This document shows positions 43,718 through 52,451 of a stretch of 64,000 nt of DNA, in pieces. Position numbers and translations under genes: made by a program. Each line of letters starts with the position of its first letter. Within the stretch, counting starts at the first letter, position 1. Origin of the DNA: Ruminococcus difficilis (GTDB lineage Bacteria; Bacillota_A; Clostridia; Oscillospirales; Acutalibacteraceae); NCBI RefSeq assembly GCF_016680995.1, contig NZ_JAEQMG010000048.1, positions 248,001 through 312,000 of the forward strand, in the 5' to 3' direction. Under the pieces are notes generated by a model. The model saw nothing but the letters and a program-made list of their open reading frames with translations, searched no databases and was not told the DNA's origin.

Positions 43718-45142
43718 CTCTTCCCGAAAGGATCTGATCCTATCTTCACATCATCCTATGAAGCCAACCGCAAAAAGCTCTCCGACCTTCTTCGATGTGA
43801 CGACTGCTTCGACATCATCGAGCGCAACATCGTCATCTCGGGCAAGAAAGCCGTCATCTTCTACATCAACGGACTGATCAAGGACGACATCATGGAAAAG
43901 CTGATGGAATTCTTTTACAATCACACCGAACCCCGATATCTCAGCTCCGCCGAAGAATTCTGCCGCCACTGTGTTCCCTATGTCGAGATCAGCGTTGTCG
44001 ATCAGCCCGACGAGGTCGTCAAAAACGTGCTCAGCGGCATCCCCTGCCTGATCGCCGAGGGCTTCACCGCCGCCATCTCCTTTGATATGCGCACCTATCC
44101 TCAGCGCTCCACCTCGGAGCCCGAGGATGACAAGGTGCTGCGCGGCAGTAAGGACGGCTTTGTCGAGACGGTCATCTTCAACTCCGCGCTGATTCGCCGC
44201 CGCATCCGCTCCGCGAATTTCGTCACCAAGGCGATGACCGTGGGCAGCGAAAGCAAAAGCGACGTCATCATCTGCTATATGGACAACAAGGTCGACCACA
44301 CGCTCCTGCACGATATCACCGACCGCATCAAGAATCTCGACATCGCCAATCTGAGCATGAATCAGCAGAGCTTGATCGAGGCGCTCTATCAAAAGAAGTG
44401 GCTCAATCCCTTTCCGAAGATCAAATATACCGAGCGCCCCGATGTCGCCGCGGCGGTCTGTCTCAAGGGCAACATTGTCATCCTCGTCGACAACTCCCCC
44501 TCCGCGTTATTGATCCCGACCTCGATCTTTGATGTTCTCGAAGAAGCCGACGACTACTATTTTCCGCCCATCACGGGCACCTATATCCGTATCACACGCT
44601 ACCTGATCACCATCGCCTCAGTCCTGCTCACCCCGTTATGGCTGTTGTGCCTGCAAAATCCCGAGCTTGTTCCGCCGGTCTTTCAATTTGTTTTGCAGAT
44701 CGAGCCGACCAGCCTGCCGATCTACTGGCAGCTCATCATCATGGAGCTGTGCATCGACGGACTGCGCCTCGCGGCGCTCCACACGCCGAGCTCCCTGACC
44801 TCCGCCATCGGTATCATCGGCGCGATCGCGTTCAGCCAGTTCGCGGTCAACGCGGGATGGTTCACCACCGCCTCTACCCTCTACGTCGCCTTTGTCACCA
44901 TCGCCAATTACAGCCAGCCCAACTACGAGCTGGGCTTCTCGCTGAAATACGCGCGCTTCATCCTGCTCACCGCCACCTATATCGGCAACATCACGGGCTT
45001 CATCATCGGGATCATCATCCTGTTCTTCCTGCTCGCGAGCAACAAAACCATCAGCGGCAAAAGCTACCTCTATCCCCTCATCCCCTTCAAGCCCAAGGAA
45101 TTAAAGAAAAAGCTCACCCGCACAAGAATGAAGCAAAATTAG
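43718..45142 (+). CDS. GerA/SpoVAF-family spore germination protein, start disrupted
   Basis: The frame from 43718 gives 474 residues but has no ATG, GTG or TTG before 43892. The first 58 codons are nevertheless clearly homologous to family N-termini (IIERNIVISGKKAVIFYING, then IKDDIMEKLMEFF), so an upstream start was lost or a frameshift exists. An ATG at 43684 lies in another frame and stops at 43737. Soluble N-terminal domain, then about four to five membrane helices in the C-terminal half (PPITGTYIRITRYLITIASV; TSAIGIIGAIAFSQFAVNAG). GerA A-type subunits bind germinants in the spore inner membrane; SpoVAF is a paralogue. Converges on spmB with only 3 bp between the stops. Confidence 0.8.
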   Translation, partial: LFPKGSDPIFTSSYEANRKKLSDLLRCDDCFDIIERNIVISGKKAVIFYINGLIKDDIMEKLMEFFYNHTEPRYLSSAEEFCRHCVPYVEISVVDQPDEVVKNVLSGIPCLIAEGFTAAISFDMRTYPQRSTSEPEDDKVLRGSKDGFVETVIFNSALIRRRIRSANFVTKAMTVGSESKSDVIICYMDNKVDHTLLHDITDRIKNLDIANLSMNQQSLIEALYQKKWLNPFPKIKYTERPDVAAAVCLKGNIVILVDNSPSALLIPTSIFDVLEEADDYYFPPITGTYIRITRYLITIASVLLTPLWLLCLQNPELVPPVFQFVLQIEPTSLPIYWQLIIMELCIDGLRLAALHTPSSLTSAIGIIGAIAFSQFAVNAGWFTTASTLYVAFVTIANYSQPNYELGFSLKYARFILLTATYIGNITGFIIGIIILFFLLASNKTISGKSYLYPLIPFKPKELKKKLTRTRMKQN

Positions 45143-45145
45143 GAA

Positions 45146-45655
45146 CTACCCCATCAACCACCCCACAGTCACCACACTGATGACGATCGCGGTGAGATCC
45201 GCCAACAGCGCCGAAAAAAGCGTATGGCGGATTTTTTTGATGCCTGCCGCACCGTAGTACATGCTCACGGCGTAAAATGTCGTCTCTGTCGAACCCGCCA
45301 CCACGCTTGCGCAACGTCCGACAAAGCTGTCGGGTTCGTTATTCTCATAGATCCCCGTCAACAGCGCTGTCGCGCCCGAGCCCGATACCGGCCGCAGTAA
45401 ACCCATCGGCACCAGTTCGGCAGGAAACCCTACCTTCTCCGCGAGCGGTCGTATCAATCCCGCGAGATGATCCAGCGCGCCTGAGGCTCTCAGTGTTCCG
45501 ACCGCCACGAGCAGTGCGATCATGGTCGGCGCGACAAACTTCACCGTCAAAAAGCCCTCTTTGGCGCCCTCGATGAAGCTGTCAAAAATATTCACGCGCT
45601 TGAATAATCCGTAGACGCACAGCGCCGTAATGATGATCGGGATGACCGCTTCCAT
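45146..45655 (-). CDS. spmB: spore maturation protein B
   Basis: 169 residues. Nucleoside-recognition (Gate) domain membrane protein: EAVIPIIITALCVYGLFKRV at the N-terminus, FVAPTMIALLVAVGTLRASG near 45-64, and LLRPVSGSGATALLTGI. SpmA and SpmB are needed for spore core dehydration in Bacillus and Clostridium. The ATG at 45655 has AAGGAGG five bases before it, inside the spmA 3' end. Confidence 0.93.
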   Translation of the reverse strand: MEAVIPIIITALCVYGLFKRVNIFDSFIEGAKEGFLTVKFVAPTMIALLVAVGTLRASGALDHLAGLIRPLAEKVGFPAELVPMGLLRPVSGSGATALLTGIYENNEPDSFVGRCASVVAGSTETTFYAVSMYYGAAGIKKIRHTLFSALLADLTAIVISVVTVGWLMG

Positions 45656-46221
45656 GTAAGCCTCCTTATCAGACTTGATGACGCCAGCGCGGCAGTCAGC
45701 GCCGCCGCCGAGGTGATCCACACGCACAACAGCACATCGAAGGGTTGCGCCGAGCCATAGCTCTTTCTGAGTGCCGCTACCGTGGTCGGGATCAACTGCA
45801 TCGACGCGGTGTTCATCAAAACGAATGTCACCATGCTGTCCGTCGCGGTATCATTCAGACTACGCTTTTTCAGCTCCCCCATCGCCTTGATCCCGAGCGG
45901 TGTAGCGGCATTGCCCAGCCCCAGCAAATTGGCGCTGATGTTCATTGAGATATAGCGGAATGCGTCCGAATCCACCGCAACGTCGGGATACAGCCGACTG
46001 AGCAGCGGCGCGAACAGCCGCGACAGCTTCTCGATCAGCCCGCAATCCTTTGCGATCCGCATGAACCCCGACCACATGATCAGCATCCCGCTGATGGAGA
46101 TCAGCAGCTCGATCGCCGAGCCCGCCGCCTCGGAGATCCCGGTGCTCATCTGATCGATGTTGCCGCTGAACACCGCGTAGATAAACGAAATCGTGATCAT
46201 CGCTCCGAAAACATAAGACAT
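45592..46221 (-). CDS. spmA: spore maturation protein A
   Basis: 209 residues. SYVFGAMITISFIYAVFSGN at the start, GLIEKLSRLFAPLLSRLYPD near 70-89, then MNISANLLGLGNAATPLGIKAMGEL-type block (NLLGLGNAATPLGIKAMGEL). It overlaps spmB by 64 bp; the last ~20 residues (TWKRSSRSSLRRCASTDYSS) are basic, unlike typical SpmA ends, and probably come from loss of an earlier stop. GGAGAGGT precedes the ATG at 46221. Confidence 0.92.
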   Translation of the reverse strand: MSYVFGAMITISFIYAVFSGNIDQMSTGISEAAGSAIELLISISGMLIMWSGFMRIAKDCGLIEKLSRLFAPLLSRLYPDVAVDSDAFRYISMNISANLLGLGNAATPLGIKAMGELKKRSLNDTATDSMVTFVLMNTASMQLIPTTVAALRKSYGSAQPFDVLLCVWITSAAALTAALASSSLIRRLTWKRSSRSSLRRCASTDYSSA

Positions 46222-46308
46222 CCCTTTACCTCTCCTTATCCCATACATCAAAAATCGACCCTTGAATTTGTACAGGTTTTACAAAATTCAACAATCTTTC
46301 TATATACC

Positions 46309-46337
46309 TTGACATAATTACCTGCTTTTGGTAAACT
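46309..46337 (+). promoter_or_regulatory. sigma-A-type promoter of the AbrB-like gene
   Basis: TTGACA (46309-46314), a 17-base spacer and TAAACT (46332-46337), 36 bases before the ATG. Confidence 0.75.
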
Positions 46338-46372
46338 TTTGTCAGAAACAGAAATCAAAAGGAAGTACCAAA

Positions 46373-46621
46373 ATGAAACCAGCCGGATTTTTATGTAAAA
46401 TCGATAAGCTGGGGCGCGTCGTCATCCCCAAACCCCTGCGCTCCAAGTATGATCTGCACACCGACGATACCATCGAGCTCTTCACCGAGCCGGATGCGAT
46501 CGTCATCAAAAAGTACGCCATGAGCTGTACCTTCTGCGGCAACAGCGAGGATCTGACCGACTTCAAAAGCAAGCCGGTATGCGCCGATTGCCTGAGCAAG
46601 CTCAAGGAGCTCAACCCCTAA
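46373..46621 (+). CDS. AbrB/SpoVT-like transcription regulator with a zinc-ribbon-like tail
   Basis: 82 residues. The N-terminal swapped-hairpin DNA-binding domain is clear: CKIDKLGRVVIPKPLRSKYD, then IELFTEPDAIVIKKY. The tail carries two CxxC pairs (CTFCGN and CADC) about 20 residues apart, suggesting a structural zinc site. AbrB-type proteins control growth-phase and sporulation genes. Start 46373 has AAAGGAAG upstream; the frame extends to 46328 but that part overlaps the promoter. Confidence 0.88.
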   Translation: MKPAGFLCKIDKLGRVVIPKPLRSKYDLHTDDTIELFTEPDAIVIKKYAMSCTFCGNSEDLTDFKSKPVCADCLSKLKELNP

Positions 46622-46674
46622 TCATTATCAATTATACGAAACGCGTTATCACGATATACCATCAGGAGGTCAAA

Positions 46675-47160
46675 ATGAAAAGAGAAGACTACATTTCTTG
46701 GGATGAATACTTTATGGGCGTTGCGGTATTGGCGGCAAAGCGCTCTAAAGACCCCAACACCCAGGTCGGCGCCTGTATCGTCAACAAAAGCAAGCGTATC
46801 CTCAGCACCGGCTACAACGGTTTTCCCTACGGATGCTCGGACGACACCTTCTCATGGGATCGTGAGGGTGAGGACACCAAGTATCAGTATGTCGTACACG
46901 CCGAGCTGAACGCCATCCTCAATGCTCACGGAAAGTCCCTCGAGGGCTCCCGTCTTTATGTCGACCTCTTCCCCTGCAACGAGTGCGCGAAGGCGATCAT
47001 CCAAAGCGGCATCACCGAGGTGGTCTATCTCTATGACAAATATGCCGATGAGCCTGAGACGATCGCCTCCAAGAAGATGCTCAACGCGGCAGGCGTGCGC
47101 ACCACTCAGCTCAACCTCCACCGCGACACCATCACCATCGACTTTAATCGCAATAAATAA
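46675..47160 (+). CDS. deoxycytidylate deaminase (dCMP deaminase)
   Basis: 161 residues. Zinc site HAELNAILNA (His and Glu) near 75-84 and PCNECAKAII near 101-110, plus the leading SKDPNTQVGACIV. It converts dCMP to dUMP for dTMP synthesis; it is of the ComEB family. ATG 46675 has AGGAGGT six bases upstream. It lies 53 bases after the AbrB-like gene and ends at a terminator, so the two may be co-transcribed. Confidence 0.94.
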   Translation: MKREDYISWDEYFMGVAVLAAKRSKDPNTQVGACIVNKSKRILSTGYNGFPYGCSDDTFSWDREGEDTKYQYVVHAELNAILNAHGKSLEGSRLYVDLFPCNECAKAIIQSGITEVVYLYDKYADEPETIASKKMLNAAGVRTTQLNLHRDTITIDFNRNK

Positions 47161-47187
47161 TACTCGTTTTGTGATCCCCGATAAACG

Positions 47188-47218
47188 AAAAAGGCGACGC
47201 TGTATGCGTCGCCTTTTG
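47188..47218. terminator. bidirectional terminator between dCMP deaminase and glycosyltransferase
   Basis: AAAAGGCGACGC pairs perfectly with GCGTCGCCTTTT around TGTAT; it serves the two convergent genes. Confidence 0.88.
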
Positions 47219-47220
47219 CT

Positions 47221-48411
47221 TTATGATTTATGTTTGAATCGATATTGCTCGATCACCTGTGCGTATTTGTCCATCACATCGGGAACGATCTCTTCCCACG
47301 TGGTCGCGATCTCTTTCCTCGCGCCCTCGCCGACCTTTTGGAGCAGGCCGGGCGTCGAGAAGATCCTTAGGATCTCGCGGAACATCGACACCTTGTTTTC
47401 GTCCGCCGTGAAGCCGGACACATCCTTGACGATCGCCTCGGATGCGGTGGAGCCGTCGGTAAACAGTGTCGGAACACCCAGTGAAGCCGCCTCGCGCACC
47501 ACCAGTCCGGAGGTATCATACATCGACGGGAAGAAGAACAGATCGCTCAGCAGATACATGCCCGACAAAAGACTGCGGTCGTTGATCCTTCCGAGAAAGC
47601 GCACATAGCCCTCCGGAAAACGCAGGCTGTCGGCATACTCTTTGATCGCCTTTTCATCATAGCCGTCACCGATCATCAACAGCCGATAGTCGCTGTCTCT
47701 ATCGCACAGCAATCTGAATGTATCCAATACCAGTTTTAAATTCTTATGCCATCTCTGCTGACCGACATAGAGCAGGATCTTCTTATCGGTCGGCACCATA
47801 AAGGTCTCAGCCGCCTTTTTGCGCAGTGCGTCGGGATCCTCCGGCATGGTATAGGTCGTACCGTTTTTCATGATCGTGATATCGCCGTGATAGCCGTATG
47901 ACCGCAAAACGTCCGCCGCGCCGTCCGACACCGTCCACACGCTGTCGACGGTATTGTAGAAGCGCACGATCTTAGCCGTAACGATTTTCGCGAGCGTCTT
48001 GGAGCCGGTGATGTTGATCACATCGTCATAGTACTTGGAGTGGAACGTCGCGACACAGGGGATCCCCAGCTTTTTCGCGTAAGCAGAAGCAAAGGTGCCC
48101 TCCGTGAAGGGACTGTGAGCGTGAAAGATATCCAGATATCTGTTTTGCAGCAGCGTCTTGATCTTACTGTCGAGCTTCGGCGTAGGAAGGGCGTATTCCG
48201 TGATCGGCATCCTTAATGAGCCGGTACGAAACACCTCATAGCCCAGACTGCTGTCATCAAAAGATTGATAATAACGCGGACACACCACGCAGCTATAGCT
48301 TTTTCGATTCATCAGCTCAGCATAGTTATGTACCGCCAAAATGACGCCGTCGACAAGCGGATAATACGAGTCGACAAACTGTGCCGAGCGAATCTTTTCG
48401 GGATTGATCAT
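47221..48411 (-). CDS. GT4-family glycosyltransferase
   Basis: 396 residues with a GT-B fold. N-terminal acceptor domain FVDSYYPLVDGVILAVHNYA; HAHSPFTEGTFASAYAKKLG near 90-110; donor domain LLYVGQQRWHKNLKLVLDTF near 200-220, and the nucleotide-sugar EX7E-like region PSMYDTSGLVVREAASLGVP near 300-320. It resembles diacylglycerol or phosphatidylinositol glucosyltransferases of Firmicutes that start glycolipid anchors. Substrate not certain. ATG 48411 has AGGAG five bases upstream. The next upstream gene encodes a flippase-like protein, suggesting a shared envelope-lipid role. Confidence 0.85.
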   Translation of the reverse strand: MINPEKIRSAQFVDSYYPLVDGVILAVHNYAELMNRKSYSCVVCPRYYQSFDDSSLGYEVFRTGSLRMPITEYALPTPKLDSKIKTLLQNRYLDIFHAHSPFTEGTFASAYAKKLGIPCVATFHSKYYDDVINITGSKTLAKIVTAKIVRFYNTVDSVWTVSDGAADVLRSYGYHGDITIMKNGTTYTMPEDPDALRKKAAETFMVPTDKKILLYVGQQRWHKNLKLVLDTFRLLCDRDSDYRLLMIGDGYDEKAIKEYADSLRFPEGYVRFLGRINDRSLLSGMYLLSDLFFFPSMYDTSGLVVREAASLGVPTLFTDGSTASEAIVKDVSGFTADENKVSMFREILRIFSTPGLLQKVGEGARKEIATTWEEIVPDVMDKYAQVIEQYRFKHKS

Positions 48412-48465
48412 GGTTTCTCCTATCGATAATGATCGGTCAAGATCGCAACTATCCATATCACAAGC

Positions 48466-48512
48466 GTCATTGTGAGGAGGGCGTCCCAGCCCGACGCAGC
48501 AATCTCAACCTT
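48466..48512. repeat. CATTGTGAGG...GCAATCTC dispersed repeat
   Basis: CGTCATTGTGAGGAGGGCG and CGCAGCAATCTCAACC, another copy of the family at 6108-6158. Confidence 0.65.
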
Positions 48513-48561
48513 AATTAAAAATATCAGCGTATAACATGATTCCTCAAATCAGTCGTGTTAT

Positions 48562-48601
48562 ACACAAACACAGACGGAACAATACTAATAATCCGTCCGT
48601 G
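48562..48601 (-). terminator. terminator of the flippase-like gene
   Basis: CACGGACGGA pairs with TCCGTCTGTG, followed by TTTGTGT on the minus strand, right after the stop codon at 48613. Confidence 0.7.
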
Positions 48602-48612
48602 TCGTTCGTTGT

Positions 48613-49833
48613 TTATGATTCAGCTTCTTTATTCAGACGCGCGGCTTTTCTCTTGTCACGGATCTTCGTGACCGCGTTGACGCCGTAAACCAGAACGCCG
48701 ATAATGATGAAGGAATAGTAGCACAGCAAGCGCCACAGCAGCATCGCCCAGAAGGTACCGGACTTGCCGAGTGAGCTGAACACGATGTAGAACAGACCCT
48801 CTGCCGCGCCGGAGTTACCGGGAGTCAGGATCAGCGAGATCGCCGCCTGGATGAAGACGCATAGGATCAGAGCCCTGAAAAATCCGATATCGCCGCCGAA
48901 GGTGCGCACCGCGAAGAACGGCATACTGCACATCGCAAACTGTAAGATCACAGACAAAAGCAATAGCTTGAACAGCATACCCTTGTTCTTGGTGATCGTC
49001 TTTAGGTTCTCACTGTAATTGTTGAGATAACGAACCGCCTTCATGATCGTGTGGTTCGGCTTCTTGACGATATGGAGCTTTGCGCCGATCCGCACAAAAA
49101 ACGCGACGATACGCATTGCGATCTTCGGCGCGATTCCCGTGATAATGATCATCACAGGTACGATCGTATAGCCGATCGCGCCGCAGTAGGCGGTGATTTT
49201 GATACCGGGCGCCAACACGCCGTTCACAACGCCGTTGCCGAAAATGAAAGCAAAAACGCAGAGAATGACAAAACCGAACTGCATCGTAAAGAATCCGCTC
49301 AGCGGCATTGCGGACGCAGCGCCGTTACTGTAGCCGTTGGAATGGAGATAATAGATCTGGAACGGCTGACCGCCCGCGCCCGAGGGCGTGATACAGTCAT
49401 AGTATTTTCCCAGCGCCGCGGTACAAAACGCGTGCCGGAAGCTCACCTTCTCACCGAGGTGACGCATCATGATCATGTACTTCGCGGTTTCACAACCGAG
49501 AAATACGAGCAGACAAAGGATGCCTCCGAGCAGATACATAATATTCGTAAAATCGAACTTGATCGGCTCAGGCGCCTTCTTCGAAAACTCACTCGCCGCG
49601 GTAAAATAAATGACCGCCGCGTTAAGCAGGACAAACAGTACGATACCGATACGCTTGACCCATTTATTTTTCTTCTTAGGTTCCTCGGGTACTTCGGGAG
49701 TATCAACGGAGTCTTGCTCCATGACTTCCTGATACAGCTTTTCGTTTTCCGCCTTTTTTTCAGCACGACGTTGCTCACGCTGCTGCTTTTTTTCGGTTTT
49801 GGATTGCTCTTTGTCAATCTTCTCAGTCGCCAA
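48613..49833 (-). CDS. lysylphosphatidylglycerol synthase/flippase-like membrane protein (UPF0104/AglD family)
   Basis: 406 residues. A charged cytoplasmic N-terminus (about 1-55, KEQSKTEKKQQREQRRAEKK), then eight or so membrane helices. YDCITPSGAGGQPFQIYYLH near 145-165 and LTPGNSGAAEGLFYIVFSSL near 335-355 are hallmarks of the flippase domain shared by MprF and AglD. It has no aminoacyl-transfer domain, so it is probably a lipid flippase or regulator. The TTG at 49833 (GGAGGG nine bases upstream) is the best-placed start; an ATG at 49842 touches that ribosome site and a GTG at 49854 precedes it. Confidence 0.82.
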   Translation of the reverse strand: MATEKIDKEQSKTEKKQQREQRRAEKKAENEKLYQEVMEQDSVDTPEVPEEPKKKNKWVKRIGIVLFVLLNAAVIYFTAASEFSKKAPEPIKFDFTNIMYLLGGILCLLVFLGCETAKYMIMMRHLGEKVSFRHAFCTAALGKYYDCITPSGAGGQPFQIYYLHSNGYSNGAASAMPLSGFFTMQFGFVILCVFAFIFGNGVVNGVLAPGIKITAYCGAIGYTIVPVMIIITGIAPKIAMRIVAFFVRIGAKLHIVKKPNHTIMKAVRYLNNYSENLKTITKNKGMLFKLLLLSVILQFAMCSMPFFAVRTFGGDIGFFRALILCVFIQAAISLILTPGNSGAAEGLFYIVFSSLGKSGTFWAMLLWRLLCYYSFIIIGVLVYGVNAVTKIRDKRKAARLNKEAES

Positions 49834-49929
49834 CTGTATCATCCCTCCCTTCACAGAGATAACAGTATTATACTACAAAACATAAGCATTTGCAAGAAAT
49901 AATTGTCGTATCGGATTTCAACATAGAAA

Positions 49930-50600
49930 ACGGCTGTCATTGTCAGACGAGGACACGCGTGTCCAAATGCCGTACCTTACGGAGAAATTGATTCGCTCCG
50001 CGTTTGGTTGTCATATTATCCTACGTTTCGGTACGTCGCAAGCGTCGTACCCTACGATTAACGTACAACTCCTCAACCGACGCTATCTATTATCCGGCAA
50101 TCTACCGCGGGTCGTCGAGGGCGTCGACCCCTACAAATCCCCTACAACATTCATTGTAGGGGAGGATCCTGACCCTCTCGTAACCTCTCCGATTAAAGCC
50201 TTTTAACCGCGTAGCATATCCCTGCTTCCGTAACGCCATGCTATGGTCATCGACCATCCGCATGACTGAAACGTTTTTCCCCTATCTTATGCTTTCGATA
50301 ACGGAATCGCCCGTCATTCTCGGACGACCGGTGGTCGTCCCTACAGTGAAATCAATCTACTCCGCATAATATAAAACAATGATACAAAGGAAACGTTCCG
50401 GCGGGAGCATTCCTCGGCGGAGACGCCTTTCTCTAAGCGAGAACGGCAACCCTTTTGTCCGCTTCGCGGACATTTCCCCTATCAGGGGAATCTCCCACTG
50501 TCACTTCGTGACGTCTCCCCAACGGGGAGCACCCCTCCCCTACAATGGGCTTCATTTGCTCCGCGTTTGGGCTACATATATCTGAAATTTTTGCTACGTC
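49930..50600. repeat. intergenic cluster of GTAGGG and GTCCGC palindromes
   Basis: CGGTACGTCGCAAGCGTCGT (50032), GTCGAGGGCGTCGACCCCTA (50115), GTAGGGGAGGATCCTGACCC (50157), CGGACGACCGGTGGTCGTCC (50322), GTCCGCTTCGCGGAC (50458), CCCCTATCAGGGG (50479) and CTCCCCAACGGGGAG (50517). No gene supported. Confidence 0.65.
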
Positions 50601-50630
50601 GGACACGCTTATCCAATCCCGAAAAACAAC

Positions 50631-50655
50631 AAAAGACCCCGCATAAAGCGGGGTC
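50631..50655 (-). terminator. terminator of the Gly/Ser-rich surface protein gene
   Basis: GACCCCGC pairs with GCGGGGTC, followed by TTTT on the minus strand. Confidence 0.85.
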
Positions 50656-50690
50656 GATGTTATTGATTTATTCCTTAATCACAAGGGAGA

Positions 50691-51791
50691 TCAGGTGCGC
50701 TCTTTCTTGCGAGCAAAGAAGATAACGCCTGCAGCTGCAACCATTACGCCGAGCATAATGAACAGAACAGTCTCGGTCTGACCGGTCTGGGTGTTGGAAG
50801 CGGAACCGCTCTTAGAGCCGGAACCGGAAGAACCGCTGGAACCCGAAGAACCGCTGGAGCCCGAAGAACCGCTGGAACCCGAAGAACCGGAAGAACCACT
50901 GGAACCCGAAGAACCGCTGTCGGAACCGCCGCTGGAACCACCACTGGAACCGCCGCTGGAACCGCCCGAGCCCTTATCCTTTGCATCTGCGCTGGACTCG
51001 TCAGACAGGCTGGACTTATCCTTGCTCCAAGAAGTAGAAGCACCGGATTCAGAAATCGCAGCCTCAACGTCAGACTTACCGAGGCCGAGAGCCTTTGCGG
51101 TATCGTCGATCAGAGTCTGCTCATCCTTACCGGAATACTGAAGAGCGTTGCTCAGAGTATCCTTCAGGAAGGAAACCATCATATCATACTTAGAGGTGAA
51201 AGAGGGGCATGTCTCACCGACAACGTTACCGATAGAAGTAACCTGGAGACGCGGACCGAGAGAGCTGCTCTTCCACTTCGCTTCTTTTGCAGTCTTGGTG
51301 GAGTCAACCGGATTCTCGATAGAATTACCGGTAGCATAACCGGTATCACCGATGCAGCTGGAATCCATCATCAGGTCATATGTCTGGTCGCCGGAAGTAG
51401 CGTCAGCAAAGATGATAGCATACTGCTTGCTGGAATCCATATTATAACCGGAAACATCCTTGGACCAGATATCGCCGCCTTCATCTTCACCATTGAGCTT
51501 CTTGGAACCCCAAGAAATCAGCTGCTCGCCGGTCTCAGGATCATAAATGAAGAACTGAACGGGACCTGCCCACTTAGTCTGGCTGTTATCATACTTAATA
51601 ACATCTGCGCCGGTAGATGCGGTGTCGCTCTCAGCACCCTGAGATACAACGTCGCCGTTTGCGCCCTGCTCAGCAATTGCGTTGTCAGCGCTGTCAGCAG
51701 CGACCTCTACCTGAGCGGCAGAGAAGGAAACTGCGCATACGCTCATCAGCAGCATTGCGACAAGAGCCAGGCTCAAAATCTTTTTGAACAT
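50691..51791 (-). CDS. secreted Gly/Ser-repeat protein with C-terminal membrane anchor
   Basis: 366 residues. Signal peptide about 1-27. A domain at about 75-230 (KWAGPVQFFIYDPETGEQLI; QYAIIFADATSGDQTYDLMM; VVGETCPSF) looks like a carbohydrate-binding-like or adhesion module; I have no firm family. A helical segment (LGKSDVEAAISESGAS) follows, then a (SGS)-type tract of about 60 residues, NTQTGQTE and a membrane helix with KKERT. A single sorting-like motif QTG precedes the anchor. GGAGGAGATT lies before the ATG at 51791. A good promoter is 75 bases upstream. Confidence 0.75.
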   Translation of the reverse strand: MFKKILSLALVAMLLMSVCAVSFSAAQVEVAADSADNAIAEQGANGDVVSQGAESDTASTGADVIKYDNSQTKWAGPVQFFIYDPETGEQLISWGSKKLNGEDEGGDIWSKDVSGYNMDSSKQYAIIFADATSGDQTYDLMMDSSCIGDTGYATGNSIENPVDSTKTAKEAKWKSSSLGPRLQVTSIGNVVGETCPSFTSKYDMMVSFLKDTLSNALQYSGKDEQTLIDDTAKALGLGKSDVEAAISESGASTSWSKDKSSLSDESSADAKDKGSGGSSGGSSGGSSGGSDSGSSGSSGSSGSSGSSGSSGSSGSSGSSGSSGSGSKSGSASNTQTGQTETVLFIMLGVMVAAAGVIFFARKKERT

Positions 51792-51865
51792 AATAATCTC
51801 CTCCGTAATCAAATTACTATTCTTTTGGAAGAGATAATGATACATACTCTTCCTTAGTATTATCT

Positions 51866-51894
51866 ATTATAGCGCAAGAATCAAAAATTTTCAA
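51866..51894 (-). promoter_or_regulatory. promoter of the Gly/Ser-repeat protein gene
   Basis: TTGAAA (51894-51889), a 17-base spacer and TATAAT (51871-51866) on the minus strand. Confidence 0.75.
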
Positions 51895-52043
51895 TATCTT
51901 ATTAGAAAAACGACCTACAAAAGTGAACAAAAAACGATTTTGACTTTAATACATTTTTACTAAATTCTTTGATAAAGATATCCAATTCGGGAATTATTTA
52001 CCACTCTGTCGAATCCTCACGAACAAGCCAAACGCCCGGCTGC

Positions 52044-52388
52044 TTATTTATGCCCTTGGTTCTTTTTCGCCAGCTTGACCGTGAGGATCATGATCGCGAT
52101 GAAGCATATCGCGCTGATACTGACGATCCATACCGTTGCGACGCGCGTATTGATCCCATCCTCTTTGATCTCATCGGCGTCATATTCAGTAGGAGGCTGT
52201 ACGTCAAGCAGCCTATCAACGATCGTCGAAGAGACCGCTTCACTGTCGCCCACTTTTGCCGTGATCGCGTTGCTGCGGGAGCTGACCCCAATCAAAGAGC
52301 TGTCGGTCACCGCTGCGGATGTATTGACCGCAAAGACAGCCAGCGCTGTCATCAGCACCGCCGCCAGCAAGATGAATACCCTCTTCAT
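52044..52388 (-). CDS. small exported single-span membrane protein
   Basis: 114 residues: signal peptide (KRVFILLAAVLMTALAVFAV), a short Ser/Val-rich external part and one C-terminal helix (WIVSISAICFIAIMILTVKL) followed by AKKNQGHK. Function unknown. TGGAGG precedes the ATG. Located in a group of four surface-protein genes. Confidence 0.65.
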   Translation of the reverse strand: MKRVFILLAAVLMTALAVFAVNTSAAVTDSSLIGVSSRSNAITAKVGDSEAVSSTIVDRLLDVQPPTEYDADEIKEDGINTRVATVWIVSISAICFIAIMILTVKLAKKNQGHK

Positions 52389-52413
52389 ATTTTTCCTCCA
52401 TAACAACCATAAA

Positions 52414-52438
52414 GAGGCCGGCTCATAGAGTCAGCCTC
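52414..52438 (-). terminator. putative terminator after the 431-residue cohesin-like protein gene
   Basis: GAGGCTGACTC pairs with GAGCCGGCCTC (one mismatch) and is followed by TTTATGG on the minus strand. Confidence 0.45.
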
Positions 52439-52451
52439 AAAATGATAGTGA

